DNA from: Paracoccaceae bacterium
Lineage (GTDB): Bacteria; Pseudomonadota; Alphaproteobacteria; Rhodobacterales; Rhodobacteraceae
Assembly: GCA_020846995.1 (NCBI GenBank)
Contig: JADLCV010000121.1
Coordinates: forward strand, 1 to 34,494
Length of the DNA: 34,494 nucleotides
Direction: 5' to 3'
Shown in pieces: positions 7,367 through 14,641 of the stretch. The notes under the pieces were generated by a model that had not been told where the DNA came from, searched no databases, and worked only from the letters and a program-made list of their open reading frames with translations. The stretch's first letter is position 1. Every line of letters begins with the position of its first letter. The position numbers and the translations under genes were made by a program.

Positions 7367-8820
7367 TGCGCGCCGACCCCCCGGCCAGCCACTTCGTCGC
7401 CGGCCGCCCGCTCGAGGACCCCGCCGGGGCGGCGATCGCCGTCACCGACCCCTTCAGCGAGCGGGAGATCGCCCGCGTCCACGAGGCGACGCCCGCCGTC
7501 CTCGAGGCCGCCCTCGCCGCCGCGCGGGCGGCCCAGCCCGACTGGGCGGGGCGGCGGCCGGTCGAGCGCGGGCGCATCCTCCTCCGCGCCGCGGCCCTGA
7601 TCCGCGAGCGGGGCGAGGAACTTGCCCGCCTCGAGACCCTCGACACCGGCAAGCCGATCGCCGAGACGCGCGTCGCCGACTGGCCGTCGGGGGCGGACGC
7701 GCTCGAGTATTTCGGCGGCCTCGCGGCCGGGCTCGGAGGCGAGACGATCCCGCTCGGGCGCGACTTCGCCTACACCCGGCTCGAGCCCCTCGGCCTCTGC
7801 GTCGGCATCGGCGCCTGGAACTACCCCAGCCAGATCGCCTGCTGGAAGGCCGCCCCCGCGCTCGCCTGCGGCAACGCCATGGTCTTCAAGCCCGCCGAGC
7901 TGACGCCGCTCGGGGCGCTCCGGCTCGCCGCCATCCTGACCGAGGCCGGGCTGCCGGAGGGGCTCTTCAGCGTCGTCCAGGGCGGGCCGGCGACGGGAGC
8001 GGCGCTGGTCCGCGACGGCCGCGTCAACAAGGTGTCGCTGACCGGCTCGGTCGCCACCGGCCGGCGCGTCTATGCCGCCGCCGCCGAGGGCATCAAGTCA
8101 GCGACCATGGAACTCGGCGGCAAGTCGCCGCTCATCGTCTGCGCCGACGCCGATCTCGACGATGCCGCCGGCGCGGCGCTCGTCGCGAACTTCTACTCGG
8201 CGGGCCAGGTGTGCTCGAACGGCACCCGCGTCTTCGTCGCCGAAGAGGTGGCGGAGGCCTTCCTCGGGCGGCTCGCGGCCCGCACCCGGGCCCTGCGGCT
8301 CGGCGATCCCTTCGCCGAGGCGACCCAGATCGGCCCCCTCATCTCGGCCCCCCAGCGGGCGCGCGTGCTGGCCCACATCGCCCGCGCCCGGGCCGAGGGC
8401 GCGCGCCTTGTCGCCGGCGGCGGCCCGGGAGACTTCGCCTGCGGCCACTTCGTCCTGCCGACGATCCTCGCCGGCGTCCGCGACGACATGGCGCTCGCCC
8501 GCGAGGAGGTCTTCGGGCCGGTGATGGCGGTCCTGACCTTCCGCGACGAGGCCGAGGTCGTGGCCCGCGCCAACGCCCTCGCCTTCGGGCTCGCGGCCGG
8601 CGTCTTCACCCGCGACCTCGCCCGCGCCCATCGCCTCGTCGCGGCCCTCGAGGCCGGCACGGTCTGGATCAACGCCTACAACCTCACCCCGGTCGAGATG
8701 CCGTTCGGCGGCGTCGGGCTCTCGGGCATCGGGCGCGAGAACGGGCGGGCGGCGATCCAGCACTACAGCCGCGTCAAGGCGGTCTACGTCGGCCGCGGGG
8801 CGGTCGATGCGCCCTACTGA
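7366..8820 (+). CDS. betB: betaine-aldehyde dehydrogenase
   Basis: A 484-residue NAD(P)-dependent aldehyde dehydrogenase that oxidises betaine aldehyde to glycine betaine. The general base Glu is E249 in MELGGKSP and the nucleophile is C283 in [11 protein letters not shown]; the cofactor-binding segments [19 protein letters not shown] and SLTGSVATG are present. The C-terminal [18 protein letters not shown] and the final DAPY agree with BetB. Length is typical. The start ATG overlaps the betI stop, which fixes it. Downstream lies a palindrome-rich gap before betA. Confidence 0.94.
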   Translation: MRADPPASHFVAGRPLEDPAGAAIAVTDPFSEREIARVHEATPAVLEAALAAARAAQPDWAGRRPVERGRILLRAAALIRERGEELARLETLDTGKPIAETRVADWPSGADALEYFGGLAAGLGGETIPLGRDFAYTRLEPLGLCVGIGAWNYPSQIACWKAAPALACGNAMVFKPAELTPLGALRLAAILTEAGLPEGLFSVVQGGPATGAALVRDGRVNKVSLTGSVATGRRVYAAAAEGIKSATMELGGKSPLIVCADADLDDAAGAALVANFYSAGQVCSNGTRVFVAEEVAEAFLGRLAARTRALRLGDPFAEATQIGPLISAPQRARVLAHIARARAEGARLVAGGGPGDFACGHFVLPTILAGVRDDMALAREEVFGPVMAVLTFRDEAEVVARANALAFGLAAGVFTRDLARAHRLVAALEAGTVWINAYNLTPVEMPFGGVGLSGIGRENGRAAIQHYSRVKAVYVGRGAVDAPY

Positions 8821-8855
8821 GGGGGCCGCGACCGAAGGCGGGGCTCCCGGCCGCA

Positions 8856-8883
8856 GGGGGCGCGCGGGCGCCCGCGCGCCCCC
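8856..8883. repeat. 28-bp perfect palindrome after betB
   Basis: The half GGGGGCGCGCGGGC (8856-8869) is followed directly by its exact reverse complement (8870-8883), with no loop. It lies 36 bases after the betB stop. As RNA it would form a very stable hairpin, though without a U-tract. It could act as a factor-dependent or pausing terminator, a 3-prime RNA stabiliser or a protein-binding site. Confidence 0.7.
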
Positions 8884-8886
8884 GGT

Positions 8887-8919
8887 GGCCGGGCCCGGCC
8901 CGCGCCCTGCGGGCGCGGG
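8887..8919. terminator. two further overlapping palindromes downstream of betB
   Basis: GGCCGGGCCCGGCC (8887-8900) is a perfect 14-bp palindrome. CCCGCGCCC (8899-8907) pairs with GGGCGCGGG (8911-8919) around a TGC loop. Together with the 28-bp palindrome they form a cluster of strong stem-loops just after betB, which is the expected place for transcript termination or partial read-through to betA. Confidence 0.45.
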
Positions 8920-9249
8920 GCCGGCCCCCCCGGCCGCGGGCGGGCCCGGGCCGGACGGCCGCCTGCCGGGAGGCCGGCGCGCGACCGCGGGCGGGGATCG
9001 CCGGGGCGGCGGGGCGGAAGACGCCGGGGCAGGGGCGGCGGCCGCGGGCGGGACCGGTGGCGCGGCGCGCCCCGAGGGGGCGGCGGGCCCCGAGGGGGCG
9101 GCCGGCCGGGGTCGGTGAACCCTCGCAGGAGCTTCGGGGCGTCGAGTTCGGGGATGACGGCGGCGAGCGCGCGGGCGGCGCCGGGGGCGCCGTTCGCCCG
9201 GCGCGGGCGGGGACAGCGAGGCGGGGACGGGAGCGGGCGGGGCACGGGG

Positions 9250-10899
9250 ATGGAGGCGGATTTCGTCGTCGTCTGGGCGGGGTCGGGGGGGGCGGCGGCG
9301 GCCTTCCGGCTGGCCGAGGCGGGGGCCTCGGTGATCGTCGTCGAGGCCGGCGGCAGCGATGCCGGCCCCTTCATCGCCATGCCGGGTGCGCTCTCCTACC
9401 CCATGCACATGCGCCGCTACGACTGGGGCTTCGTCACCGAGCCCGAGCCGGGGCTCGGCGGGCGGCGGCTGCACTGCCCGCGCGGGCGCGTCCTCGGGGG
9501 GTCGTCCTCGATCAACGGCATGGTCTACGTCCGCGGCCACGGCCGCGACTTCGACCACTGGGAGGCGGCCGGTGCGGCGGGCTGGGGATGGGCCGACGTC
9601 GCCCCCTATTTCCGGCGCCTCGAGGACTGGCGGGGGCCCCCGGGCCATCCCCTGCGCGGGCGCGGCGGGCCGGTCACGGTCACGCCGGGGCGGATGGCGC
9701 ACCCGCTCTTCGCGGCCTTCGTCGCTGCCGGCGGCGAGGCCGGATATCCCCTCACCGACGACACCAACGGCCCCCGCCAGGAGGGCTTCGGGCCGCTCGA
9801 TGCGACCATCCGCGACGGCGTCCGCTGGTCCTCGGCGCGGGCCTACCTGCGCCCGGCCCTCGCCTCCGGGCGCTGCCGGCTCGTGCGCGGGCTCGCCCTG
9901 CGGGTGGCCTTCGCCGGGCGGCGCGCGCGCGGGGTCGAGGTCCGGCGCGGCGGGCGCGAGGAGGTCGTGGCGGCGCGGCGCGCGGTCGTCCTCGCCGCCT
10001 CGGCGATCAACACCCCGAAGCTCCTGATGCTGTCGGGAATCGGCCCGGGCGAGGAGCTGCGCCGGCTCGGCCTGCCGGTTCTCGCCGACCGTCCGGGGGT
10101 GGGGGCGAACCTCCAGGACCATCTCGAGATCTACCTCCAGTATGCGGCCCGCGAGAAGATCACGCTGCGCCGCTACTGGAACCTCGCCGGCAAGGCCTGG
10201 GTGGGGCTCGCCTGGCTTCTCGGCCGGCGCGGCCCGGGGGCCTCGAACCAGTTCGAGGCCGGCGGCTTCATCCGCTCGGCGGCCGGCATCGACTATCCCG
10301 ACATCCAGTTCCACTTCCTGCCCATCGCCGTGCGCTACGACGGCCGCGGGGCGCTGGCCGAGCACGGCTTCCAGGCCCATGTCGGGCCGATGCGGTCGCA
10401 GGCGCGCGGCCGCGTCCGCCTGGTCTCGCCGCGGCCCGAGGACGCCCCGGCGATCCGCTTCGACTATCTCTCCCACGCCGACGACCTCGCCGAGTTCCGC
10501 ACCTGCCTGCGGCTCGGGCGCGAGATCTTCGCCCAGCCGGCCATCGCCCGCCACGTCCGGGCCGAGATCGCGCCCGGCCCGGGCGTGGTCGCGGACGAGG
10601 CGATCGACGACTGGCTGCGGGCCCACGCCGAGACCGCCTACCACCCCTGCGGCACGGCCCGGCTCGGGGCCCCCGGAGACCCGCTCGCGGTCGCCGACCC
10701 GGCCGGGCGGGTGATCGGTGTCGAGGGGCTCGCCATCGCCGACAGCGCCCTCTTCCCGCGCATCACCAACGGCAACCTCAACGCCCCCTCGATGATGGCG
10801 GGCGAGAAGGTCGCCGACCATCTCCTCGGCCGCCCGCCCCTGCCGCGCGAGACGGCGCCACCCTGGATCAACCCCGACTGGCGGACGCGCCAGCGCTGA
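9250..10899 (+). CDS. betA: choline dehydrogenase (GMC family), altered FAD motif
   Basis: A 549-residue GMC oxidoreductase that oxidises choline to betaine aldehyde. Family marks include VEAGGSD, RGRVLGGSSSINGM (PROSITE GMC signature 1 region), AASAINTPKLLMLSGIG (signature 2), the active-site His H465 in AYHPCGTARLG and N509 in ITNGNLNAPSMM. The NGNLNAP/AGEK ending and position next to betB support BetA. One oddity: the N-terminal dinucleotide motif, normally GAGSxG after VIV/VVV, reads WAGSGG, with W9 at the first invariant glycine (TGG where GGG would be expected). The ATG at 9250 is chosen because it sits just before that motif; the upstream 45 codons are low-complexity. Function may be impaired if W9 is real. 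Confidence 0.88.
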   Translation: MEADFVVVWAGSGGAAAAFRLAEAGASVIVVEAGGSDAGPFIAMPGALSYPMHMRRYDWGFVTEPEPGLGGRRLHCPRGRVLGGSSSINGMVYVRGHGRDFDHWEAAGAAGWGWADVAPYFRRLEDWRGPPGHPLRGRGGPVTVTPGRMAHPLFAAFVAAGGEAGYPLTDDTNGPRQEGFGPLDATIRDGVRWSSARAYLRPALASGRCRLVRGLALRVAFAGRRARGVEVRRGGREEVVAARRAVVLAASAINTPKLLMLSGIGPGEELRRLGLPVLADRPGVGANLQDHLEIYLQYAAREKITLRRYWNLAGKAWVGLAWLLGRRGPGASNQFEAGGFIRSAAGIDYPDIQFHFLPIAVRYDGRGALAEHGFQAHVGPMRSQARGRVRLVSPRPEDAPAIRFDYLSHADDLAEFRTCLRLGREIFAQPAIARHVRAEIAPGPGVVADEAIDDWLRAHAETAYHPCGTARLGAPGDPLAVADPAGRVIGVEGLAIADSALFPRITNGNLNAPSMMAGEKVADHLLGRPPLPRETAPPWINPDWRTRQR

Positions 10900-11020
10900 G
10901 CCGGGCGGCCGGCGGCGCGGCGGCGAAGGGCCGGCACGTCGCCGTGGCGAAAGATTGCCCCGCACGGCCTCCCGGCCCGGCGCCGACGCCTCCGCCCCTG
11001 ACGCCACGGGCCGCGCCCGG

Positions 11021-11153
11021 CCGGGGTGAGGGGGGGGGGCCGCCCTTGCCGGCGGCACGGTCGCAAGCCCCCCGGACGGCGGGCGCGAGCCCCGTGCTGG
11101 AGCACGGGGCGGGAGGGAGGCGGCGGGGCCGTTCCGCGGGGCGCGGCGTCGCC
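11021..11153. repeat. intergenic repeat, copy A
   Basis: Aligns with copy B about 231-237 bases downstream. Shared blocks include CCGGGGTGAGGGG-type starts, a CCGGCGGCACGG hairpin remnant, an identical AGCCCCCCGGACGGCG core, and a CCGTGCTGG stem-loop. In this copy the second hairpin is perfect: CCCCGTGCT (11090-11098) pairs with AGCACGGGG (11101-11109) around GG. Confidence 0.65.
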
Positions 11154-11256
11154 ATGAAGGAAGCGTGAACCCCAGGGCCGAGCGGGTCAGGGTTCGCCCC
11201 TCCCCGCCTTCAAGCCTCGGGCAGGGCCCGGCCGCGGGCAGCGCGAAGCGCCCGCC

Positions 11257-11389
11257 CCGGGGGTGAGGGGGGACCGCCCGTGCCGGTGGCACGGCGAAAG
11301 CCCCCCGGACGGCGAGCGCGGGCCCGTGCTGGCGCACGTGCGGGACAAGGGCGGCGGGGCGGTTCCTCCCGGGCGGGCATCGCCCCTGA
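11257..11389. repeat. intergenic repeat, copy B
   Basis: Diverged partner of copy A, in the same orientation. Here the first hairpin is the perfect one: CCGTGCC (11278-11284) pairs with GGCACGG (11288-11294) around GGT. The AGCCCCCCGGACGGCG core is unchanged and the second stem is partly retained (GTGC/GCAC). Each copy keeping a different hairpin intact suggests an older structured element that has decayed differently. Confidence 0.65.
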
Positions 11390-11523
11390 GGGGACCGTGG
11401 ACCCACGTGCGGGCCGGGCCATGGCCCGCCCGGCCTCTCCCCCCCGGGCCACCGGCGCCGCCCGGATCACGGGGCGGAGGCCCCCGGCCCGGGCCCACCG
11501 AACGCCGGCCCCGCACGGCCGTC

Positions 11524-12687
11524 CTAGCGGGGTGGCAGGGCGCGCTCGACGAGGCGGGCGAGGAGGCTCGCGCCGAAGGGCAGGACGGCGTCGTTGAAAT
11601 CGTAGCCGGGGTGGTGGACGGGGGGGCCGTCGCCCTGGCCGAGGAAGAGGTAGGCGCCGGGGCGGGCGACCAGCATGTGGGCGAAATCCTCCGCCCCCAT
11701 CTCGCGCGGGGCGGCGGGATCGACGTTCGCCGCGCCCACGACCTCGGCCGCGACGGCGGCGGCGAAGGCGGCGCGGGCGGGGTCGTTGACGGTCGCCGGA
11801 TCGCCGACCTCGTAGGCAAGCCCGGCCGCGACCCCGTGGGCGGCGGCGGTGCCGGCGACGATCTCGGCCAGCCGGCGGCGGACCATCGCCTGGACCTCGC
11901 CGGCAAAGCTCCGCACGGTGCCGCCAAGCCATGCCGTCCCCGGCACGATGTTGTCGGCCGTCCCCGCCACGAGCCGCGTCACCGACACGACGAGATCGTC
12001 GGTGGCGCGGTGGTTGCGGCTGACGATCGTCTGGATGGCCTGCACGATCGCCACCGCGGCCACGATCGGGTCGGCGGTCTCGTGCGGCATCGCGGCATGG
12101 CCGCCCCGGCCGCGGATGTCGATGCGGAAGGTATCGACGGCGGCCATGATCGGCCCCGGGGTGGTGGCGACGTGGCCGAGGGGGCGGTTCGGGGCATTGT
12201 GGAGGGCATAGACCTCGGCGATCTCGAAGCGCTCCATGATGCCCTCGCGGACCATCGCCGCCGCCCCCGAGCCCGCTTCCTCGGCGGGCTGGAAGATGAG
12301 CGCGACGCGGCCGCGGAAGGCGCGCGTCTCGGCCAGGTAGGCGGCGGCGCCGAGGAGCATGGCGGTGTGGCCGTCGTGGCCGCAGGCGTGCATGACACCC
12401 GCGACCTCGGAGGCGTGGGCGAGCCCCGTCGCCTCGGCGATCGGGAGCGCGTCCATGTCGGCGCGAAGCCCGACCGTCGGGCCCTCGCCGCGGCCGGCGA
12501 TGACGGCGACGAGCCCCGACGTGGCGATGCCCTCGTGGAGCTCGTCCACGCCCATGGCACGGAGGCGCGCGGCGACGTAGGTCGCCGTCTCGTGGCAGTC
12601 GAAGCCGAGTTCGGGCCGGCGGTGCAGGTCGCGCCGCCAGCCCGTCATCTCGGGGGCGAGGGCGGCGATGCGGTTGATAACGGGCAT
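11524..12687 (-). CDS. M20-family amidohydrolase (hippurate hydrolase/aminoacylase type)
   Basis: A 387-residue zinc amidohydrolase of peptidase family M20D. Metal and catalytic marks: LHRRPELGF near residue 21, LRADMDALPI, MHACGHDGH with C102 and H104, QPAEEAGSGA with E136/E137, and the C-terminal PREMGAEDFAHML. Members cleave N-acyl, N-carbamoyl or similar amide bonds of amino acids. Two in-frame ATGs exist; the one at 12687 has GGAAAGG six bases upstream, while the one at 12693 abuts it, so 12687 is preferred. It is divergent from the RpiR gene and flanks the M24/ABC/racemase operon, which suggests a shared catabolic role. No signal peptide, so cytosolic. Confidence 0.88.
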   Translation of the reverse strand: MPVINRIAALAPEMTGWRRDLHRRPELGFDCHETATYVAARLRAMGVDELHEGIATSGLVAVIAGRGEGPTVGLRADMDALPIAEATGLAHASEVAGVMHACGHDGHTAMLLGAAAYLAETRAFRGRVALIFQPAEEAGSGAAAMVREGIMERFEIAEVYALHNAPNRPLGHVATTPGPIMAAVDTFRIDIRGRGGHAAMPHETADPIVAAVAIVQAIQTIVSRNHRATDDLVVSVTRLVAGTADNIVPGTAWLGGTVRSFAGEVQAMVRRRLAEIVAGTAAAHGVAAGLAYEVGDPATVNDPARAAFAAAVAAEVVGAANVDPAAPREMGAEDFAHMLVARPGAYLFLGQGDGPPVHHPGYDFNDAVLPFGASLLARLVERALPPR

Positions 12688-12790
12688 CGGCATCCTTTCC
12701 GCAGGCCGCGCGGTGGGGGGGGCGGCGGCGCCATTCTGGCACAGAAGGCGCCGGCCGCCAGCCCCCCCCGCCGGCGCGGCCCGGGGAAGC

Positions 12791-12813
12791 CGGGGACGGA
12801 GGGTCCGTCCCCG
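12791..12813. repeat. perfect 10-bp-arm stem-loop upstream of the M20 gene
   Basis: CGGGGACGGA (12791-12800) and TCCGTCCCCG (12804-12813) are exact reverse complements around GGG. It lies about 100 bases upstream of the M20 start and 240 upstream of rpiR, so it may be an operator or a leader hairpin of the M20 transcript. Confidence 0.55.
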
Positions 12814-12983
12814 CGCACCGGGGCGCCCCACCCGACCGTTCCCGCCCGCGTGTCCCGCCGCCGCTCCCGGCCGCCGCTGCGCGGCACCTGCCGCCCGGGG
12901 CTCTTCCCGCCCCGGAAGGGACCGTTCAGGCAGGACCGGCGCGGCTGGGACCGAACGCCTTGGGGCGACGCGAAGCGCCCGGA

Positions 12984-13012
12984 TTGATCCGAATCGGGTC
13001 GGCGCCGTATGC
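12984..13012 (+). promoter_or_regulatory. rpiR promoter
   Basis: TTGATC (12984-12989) and GTATGC (13007-13012) are separated by 17 bases and lie 33 bases before the rpiR start. The -35 element falls within a partly symmetric GGATTGATCCGAATC sequence, which would suit autoregulation. Confidence 0.45.
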
Positions 13013-13045
13013 CCGGCCGGCCGGTGCCGCCAAGGGGGGCGAGCG

Positions 13046-13912
13046 ATGTCACCGCAGTCATTCGAGGCCCGCATCTACGCGGCCTTCGACCGGCTCTCGC
13101 CGGGCGAGCGGCGCCTGGCGCATGTGCTCCTCGAGAACCAGCAGGACATCCCGGCGCTGACCGCCGGCGAACTCGCGGCGAAGGCGCAGGTCTCGAAATC
13201 GACCGCGACCCGCCTCATCCGGGCGCTCGGCTACGCAAGCTTTCCCCAGGCGAAGCGGGCGGTGCGGGACGAGCCCTTCTGGGGGTCGCCCCGGAGCCAG
13301 CTCGGCGACGGGCCGTCGCCCGCGGAAGTGGTGTCGCCGTCGCGCATGCTCGAGACCGACCTCGCCAACATCCGCCTCACCCTCGAGGCCCTGCCCGAGC
13401 ATCTCCTGGACCGGATCGCCGAGCGCATCGCCAGTGCCGACCGGCTCTGGCTTCTCGGCCTGCGCAGCGGCTACGGCCTCGCCCACCATGCCTCGCACTA
13501 CTTCTCGAACCTCCGCGACGACGTCTTCGTCATCGAGTCGCACGGCAACGCCTACGCCCAGCAGGCCGCCTCGATCCGGTCGGGCGACCTCCTCTTCACG
13601 CTCGCCTTCCGTCGCCGCCCGCAGTTCCTGCCCGCGCTTCTCGACCATGTGCGCGGGGTCGGCGCCCACACGGTCCTCGTCACCGACCTGAGTGCCGCGG
13701 CCTCGGCCAAGGCCGCCGATGACGTGCTGCGCTGCCGCTGCCAGTCGCCCTCGCCCTTCAACTCGTTCGCGGCGGCGGTCACGATCGTGAACTACCTCGC
13801 GTGGAAGGTCTCCGAGTTGAAGGGCAAGGACGCGGGCGAGAGGTTCCGCAAGGTCGACGAACTCGTCCCGTTCCTCGACCGGGTGGCAACGCCGATCAGT
13901 CGCAGGTCATGA
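13046..13912 (+). CDS. RpiR-family transcriptional regulator (HTH plus SIS domain)
   Basis: A 288-residue regulator. Residues 1-75 form the RpiR helix-turn-helix (LSPGERRLAHVLLENQQDIP, then AAKAQVSKSTATRLIRALGY). Residues about 120-260 form a SIS sugar-isomerase-like ligand domain (LWLLGLRSGYGLAHHASHYF, SGDLLFTLAFRRRP). SIS domains usually sense a phosphosugar or a related phosphorylated effector, but here the neighbours point to an amino-acid-like or amide compound. The start has AAGGGGGG six bases upstream. It is divergent from the M20 gene and converges on the racemase at the 3-prime end of the seven-gene operon, so it is the natural local regulator. Confidence 0.9.
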   Translation: MSPQSFEARIYAAFDRLSPGERRLAHVLLENQQDIPALTAGELAAKAQVSKSTATRLIRALGYASFPQAKRAVRDEPFWGSPRSQLGDGPSPAEVVSPSRMLETDLANIRLTLEALPEHLLDRIAERIASADRLWLLGLRSGYGLAHHASHYFSNLRDDVFVIESHGNAYAQQAASIRSGDLLFTLAFRRRPQFLPALLDHVRGVGAHTVLVTDLSAAASAKAADDVLRCRCQSPSPFNSFAAAVTIVNYLAWKVSELKGKDAGERFRKVDELVPFLDRVATPISRRS

Positions 13913-13927
13913 GGTCGCAGGTCATGA
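13900..13927. repeat. 15-bp-period tandem duplication over two convergent stop codons
   Basis: TCGCAGGTCATGA occurs at 13900-13912 and again at 13915-13927. The first copy contains the rpiR stop TGA (13910-13912). The second contains, on the opposite strand, the racemase stop (13924-13922). The gap between the stops is nine bases. Confidence 0.8.
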
Positions 13928-14641
13928 ACCGGCGGCCCCGAGCACGGCCCGCCGCGTCGGCCGCGCCCAGAGCCCCGCGCGTGAGGTTCGGGCACCCGTC
14001 CGCACCAGCGCGGCGGACAGTCCTATCGCGGCACTGACCCCCTCGATCACCGGCAGGCCGTGCTCCTCCTCGAGCGCATGCGCGAACTCGGCCATGCCGG
14101 CGCAGCCGAGGACGATGCCCTCCGCCCCGCCTTCGCGGGCGACACCGACCAGCCGCGAAAGCCTGGCCTGGGCGCCGCTCGCGGGATCATGCAGGGCCAG
14201 GACGGGAATGTCGCTGGCGAGCACGGCGGTGCAGCGCGCGCCGAGCCCGTAGCGCCGCGCGTTGTCGCGCAGGATCGGCACCGAGCGCGCGAGCGTCGTC
14301 ACGATCGCGAAGCTCGCCGCCACGAGCGAGACGACGTGCATGGCCGCCTCGCCGATTCCCACCACGGGCCGCTCGAGCGCGGCACGCGCGGCATCGAGGC
14401 CGGTGTCGTCGAAGCAGGCGATGACATGGGCATCGGCACCTGCGGCCTCGGCCGCCAGCATCGCCCGCAGCATCCCCGGCACGGCGAGGGCGCCGTCGAA
14501 CGGCCCCTCGATGGCGTCCGGGCCCTCGCCCGACTGGCCGGCGACGATCTCGACGTCCGCGGCCGCGGCCCGCCGCGCGGCGCCGAGCATGCCCGCCGTC
14601 ATGCGCGCCGAGGTGTTCGGGTTGGTCACCGCGATCTTCAC
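13922..14641 (-). CDS. Asp/Glu/hydantoin racemase family protein
   Basis: A 239-residue racemase of the Asp/Glu/hydantoin superfamily. It starts KIAVTNPNTSARMT, the standard first strand with the phosphate/substrate loop. The two catalytic cysteines of the family are present: C76 in VIACFDDTGLDAAR and C180 in GIVLGCAGMAEF. Hydantoin racemases are closest in appearance (NPNTS, ERPVVGIGEAAMH). Such enzymes invert a chiral carbon so that a stereospecific hydrolase can use both isomers. The GTG start at 14641 overlaps the preceding stop as GTGA. It is the last gene of the seven-gene operon and converges with rpiR. Confidence 0.85.
   Translation of the reverse strand: MKIAVTNPNTSARMTAGMLGAARRAAAADVEIVAGQSGEGPDAIEGPFDGALAVPGMLRAMLAAEAAGADAHVIACFDDTGLDAARAALERPVVGIGEAAMHVVSLVAASFAIVTTLARSVPILRDNARRYGLGARCTAVLASDIPVLALHDPASGAQARLSRLVGVAREGGAEGIVLGCAGMAEFAHALEEEHGLPVIEGVSAAIGLSAALVRTGARTSRAGLWARPTRRAVLGAAGS

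Larger units (their letters stand above)
8821..9249. other. 429-base betB-betA gap packed with GC palindromes
   Basis: No convincing gene. The first 100 bases hold a run of self-complementary elements (8856-8883, 8887-8900, 8899-8919). The rest is almost pure G and C with G-rich runs. Open frames here have extreme Pro/Gly/Arg/Ala composition and no family resemblance. A gap this long inside a bet operon is unusual and could separate or attenuate betA expression. Confidence 0.6.
10900..11523. other. 624-base gap with a diverged direct repeat and hairpins
   Basis: No supportable gene. The gap separates betA from the convergent M20 gene. It holds a repeated element of about 130 bases (copies at 11021-11153 and 11257-11389), each with two hairpin-forming blocks, plus a 14-bp perfect palindrome CGGGCCATGGCCCG at 11415-11428. 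Open frames here are Pro/Arg/Gly low-complexity and interrupted in each repeat copy. Confidence 0.6.
12688..13045. other. 358-base divergent control region between M20 and rpiR genes
   Basis: No gene is seen. It holds a perfect stem-loop at 12791-12813 (CGGGGACGGA pairing with TCCGTCCCCG around GGG), a second at 12895-12915 (CCGGGGC/GCCCCGG, seven-base loop), the motif GGGACCG twice (12918-12924 and 12949-12955), and the rpiR promoter near its right end. The motif pair and the partly symmetric GGATTGATCCGAATC at 12981-12995 are candidate RpiR-binding sites; this is inference. Confidence 0.5.

Noticed and set aside
8807-9118. 103-residue plus-strand frame after betB
   Set aside because: Pure Gly/Ala/Arg/Pro sequence crossing several perfect palindromes; no ribosome site or homology.
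8814-9380. Possible gene remnant on the minus strand (ends in an ALAAVIPELDAPK-like stretch)
   Set aside because: Only a short stretch looks protein-like; the rest is low-complexity and it overlaps the BetA N-terminus. Not enough to call a pseudogene.
10868-11155. 95-residue minus-strand frame in the betA-M20 gap
   Set aside because: It is low-complexity, spans repeat copy A, and the matching part of copy B is not open in the same way.
8098-11406. 1102-residue minus-strand open frame across betB and betA
   Set aside because: It is a high-GC antisense shadow: composition is Arg/Gly/Ala/Pro/Asp-rich, it resembles no family, and both plus-strand genes beneath it carry catalytic motifs.
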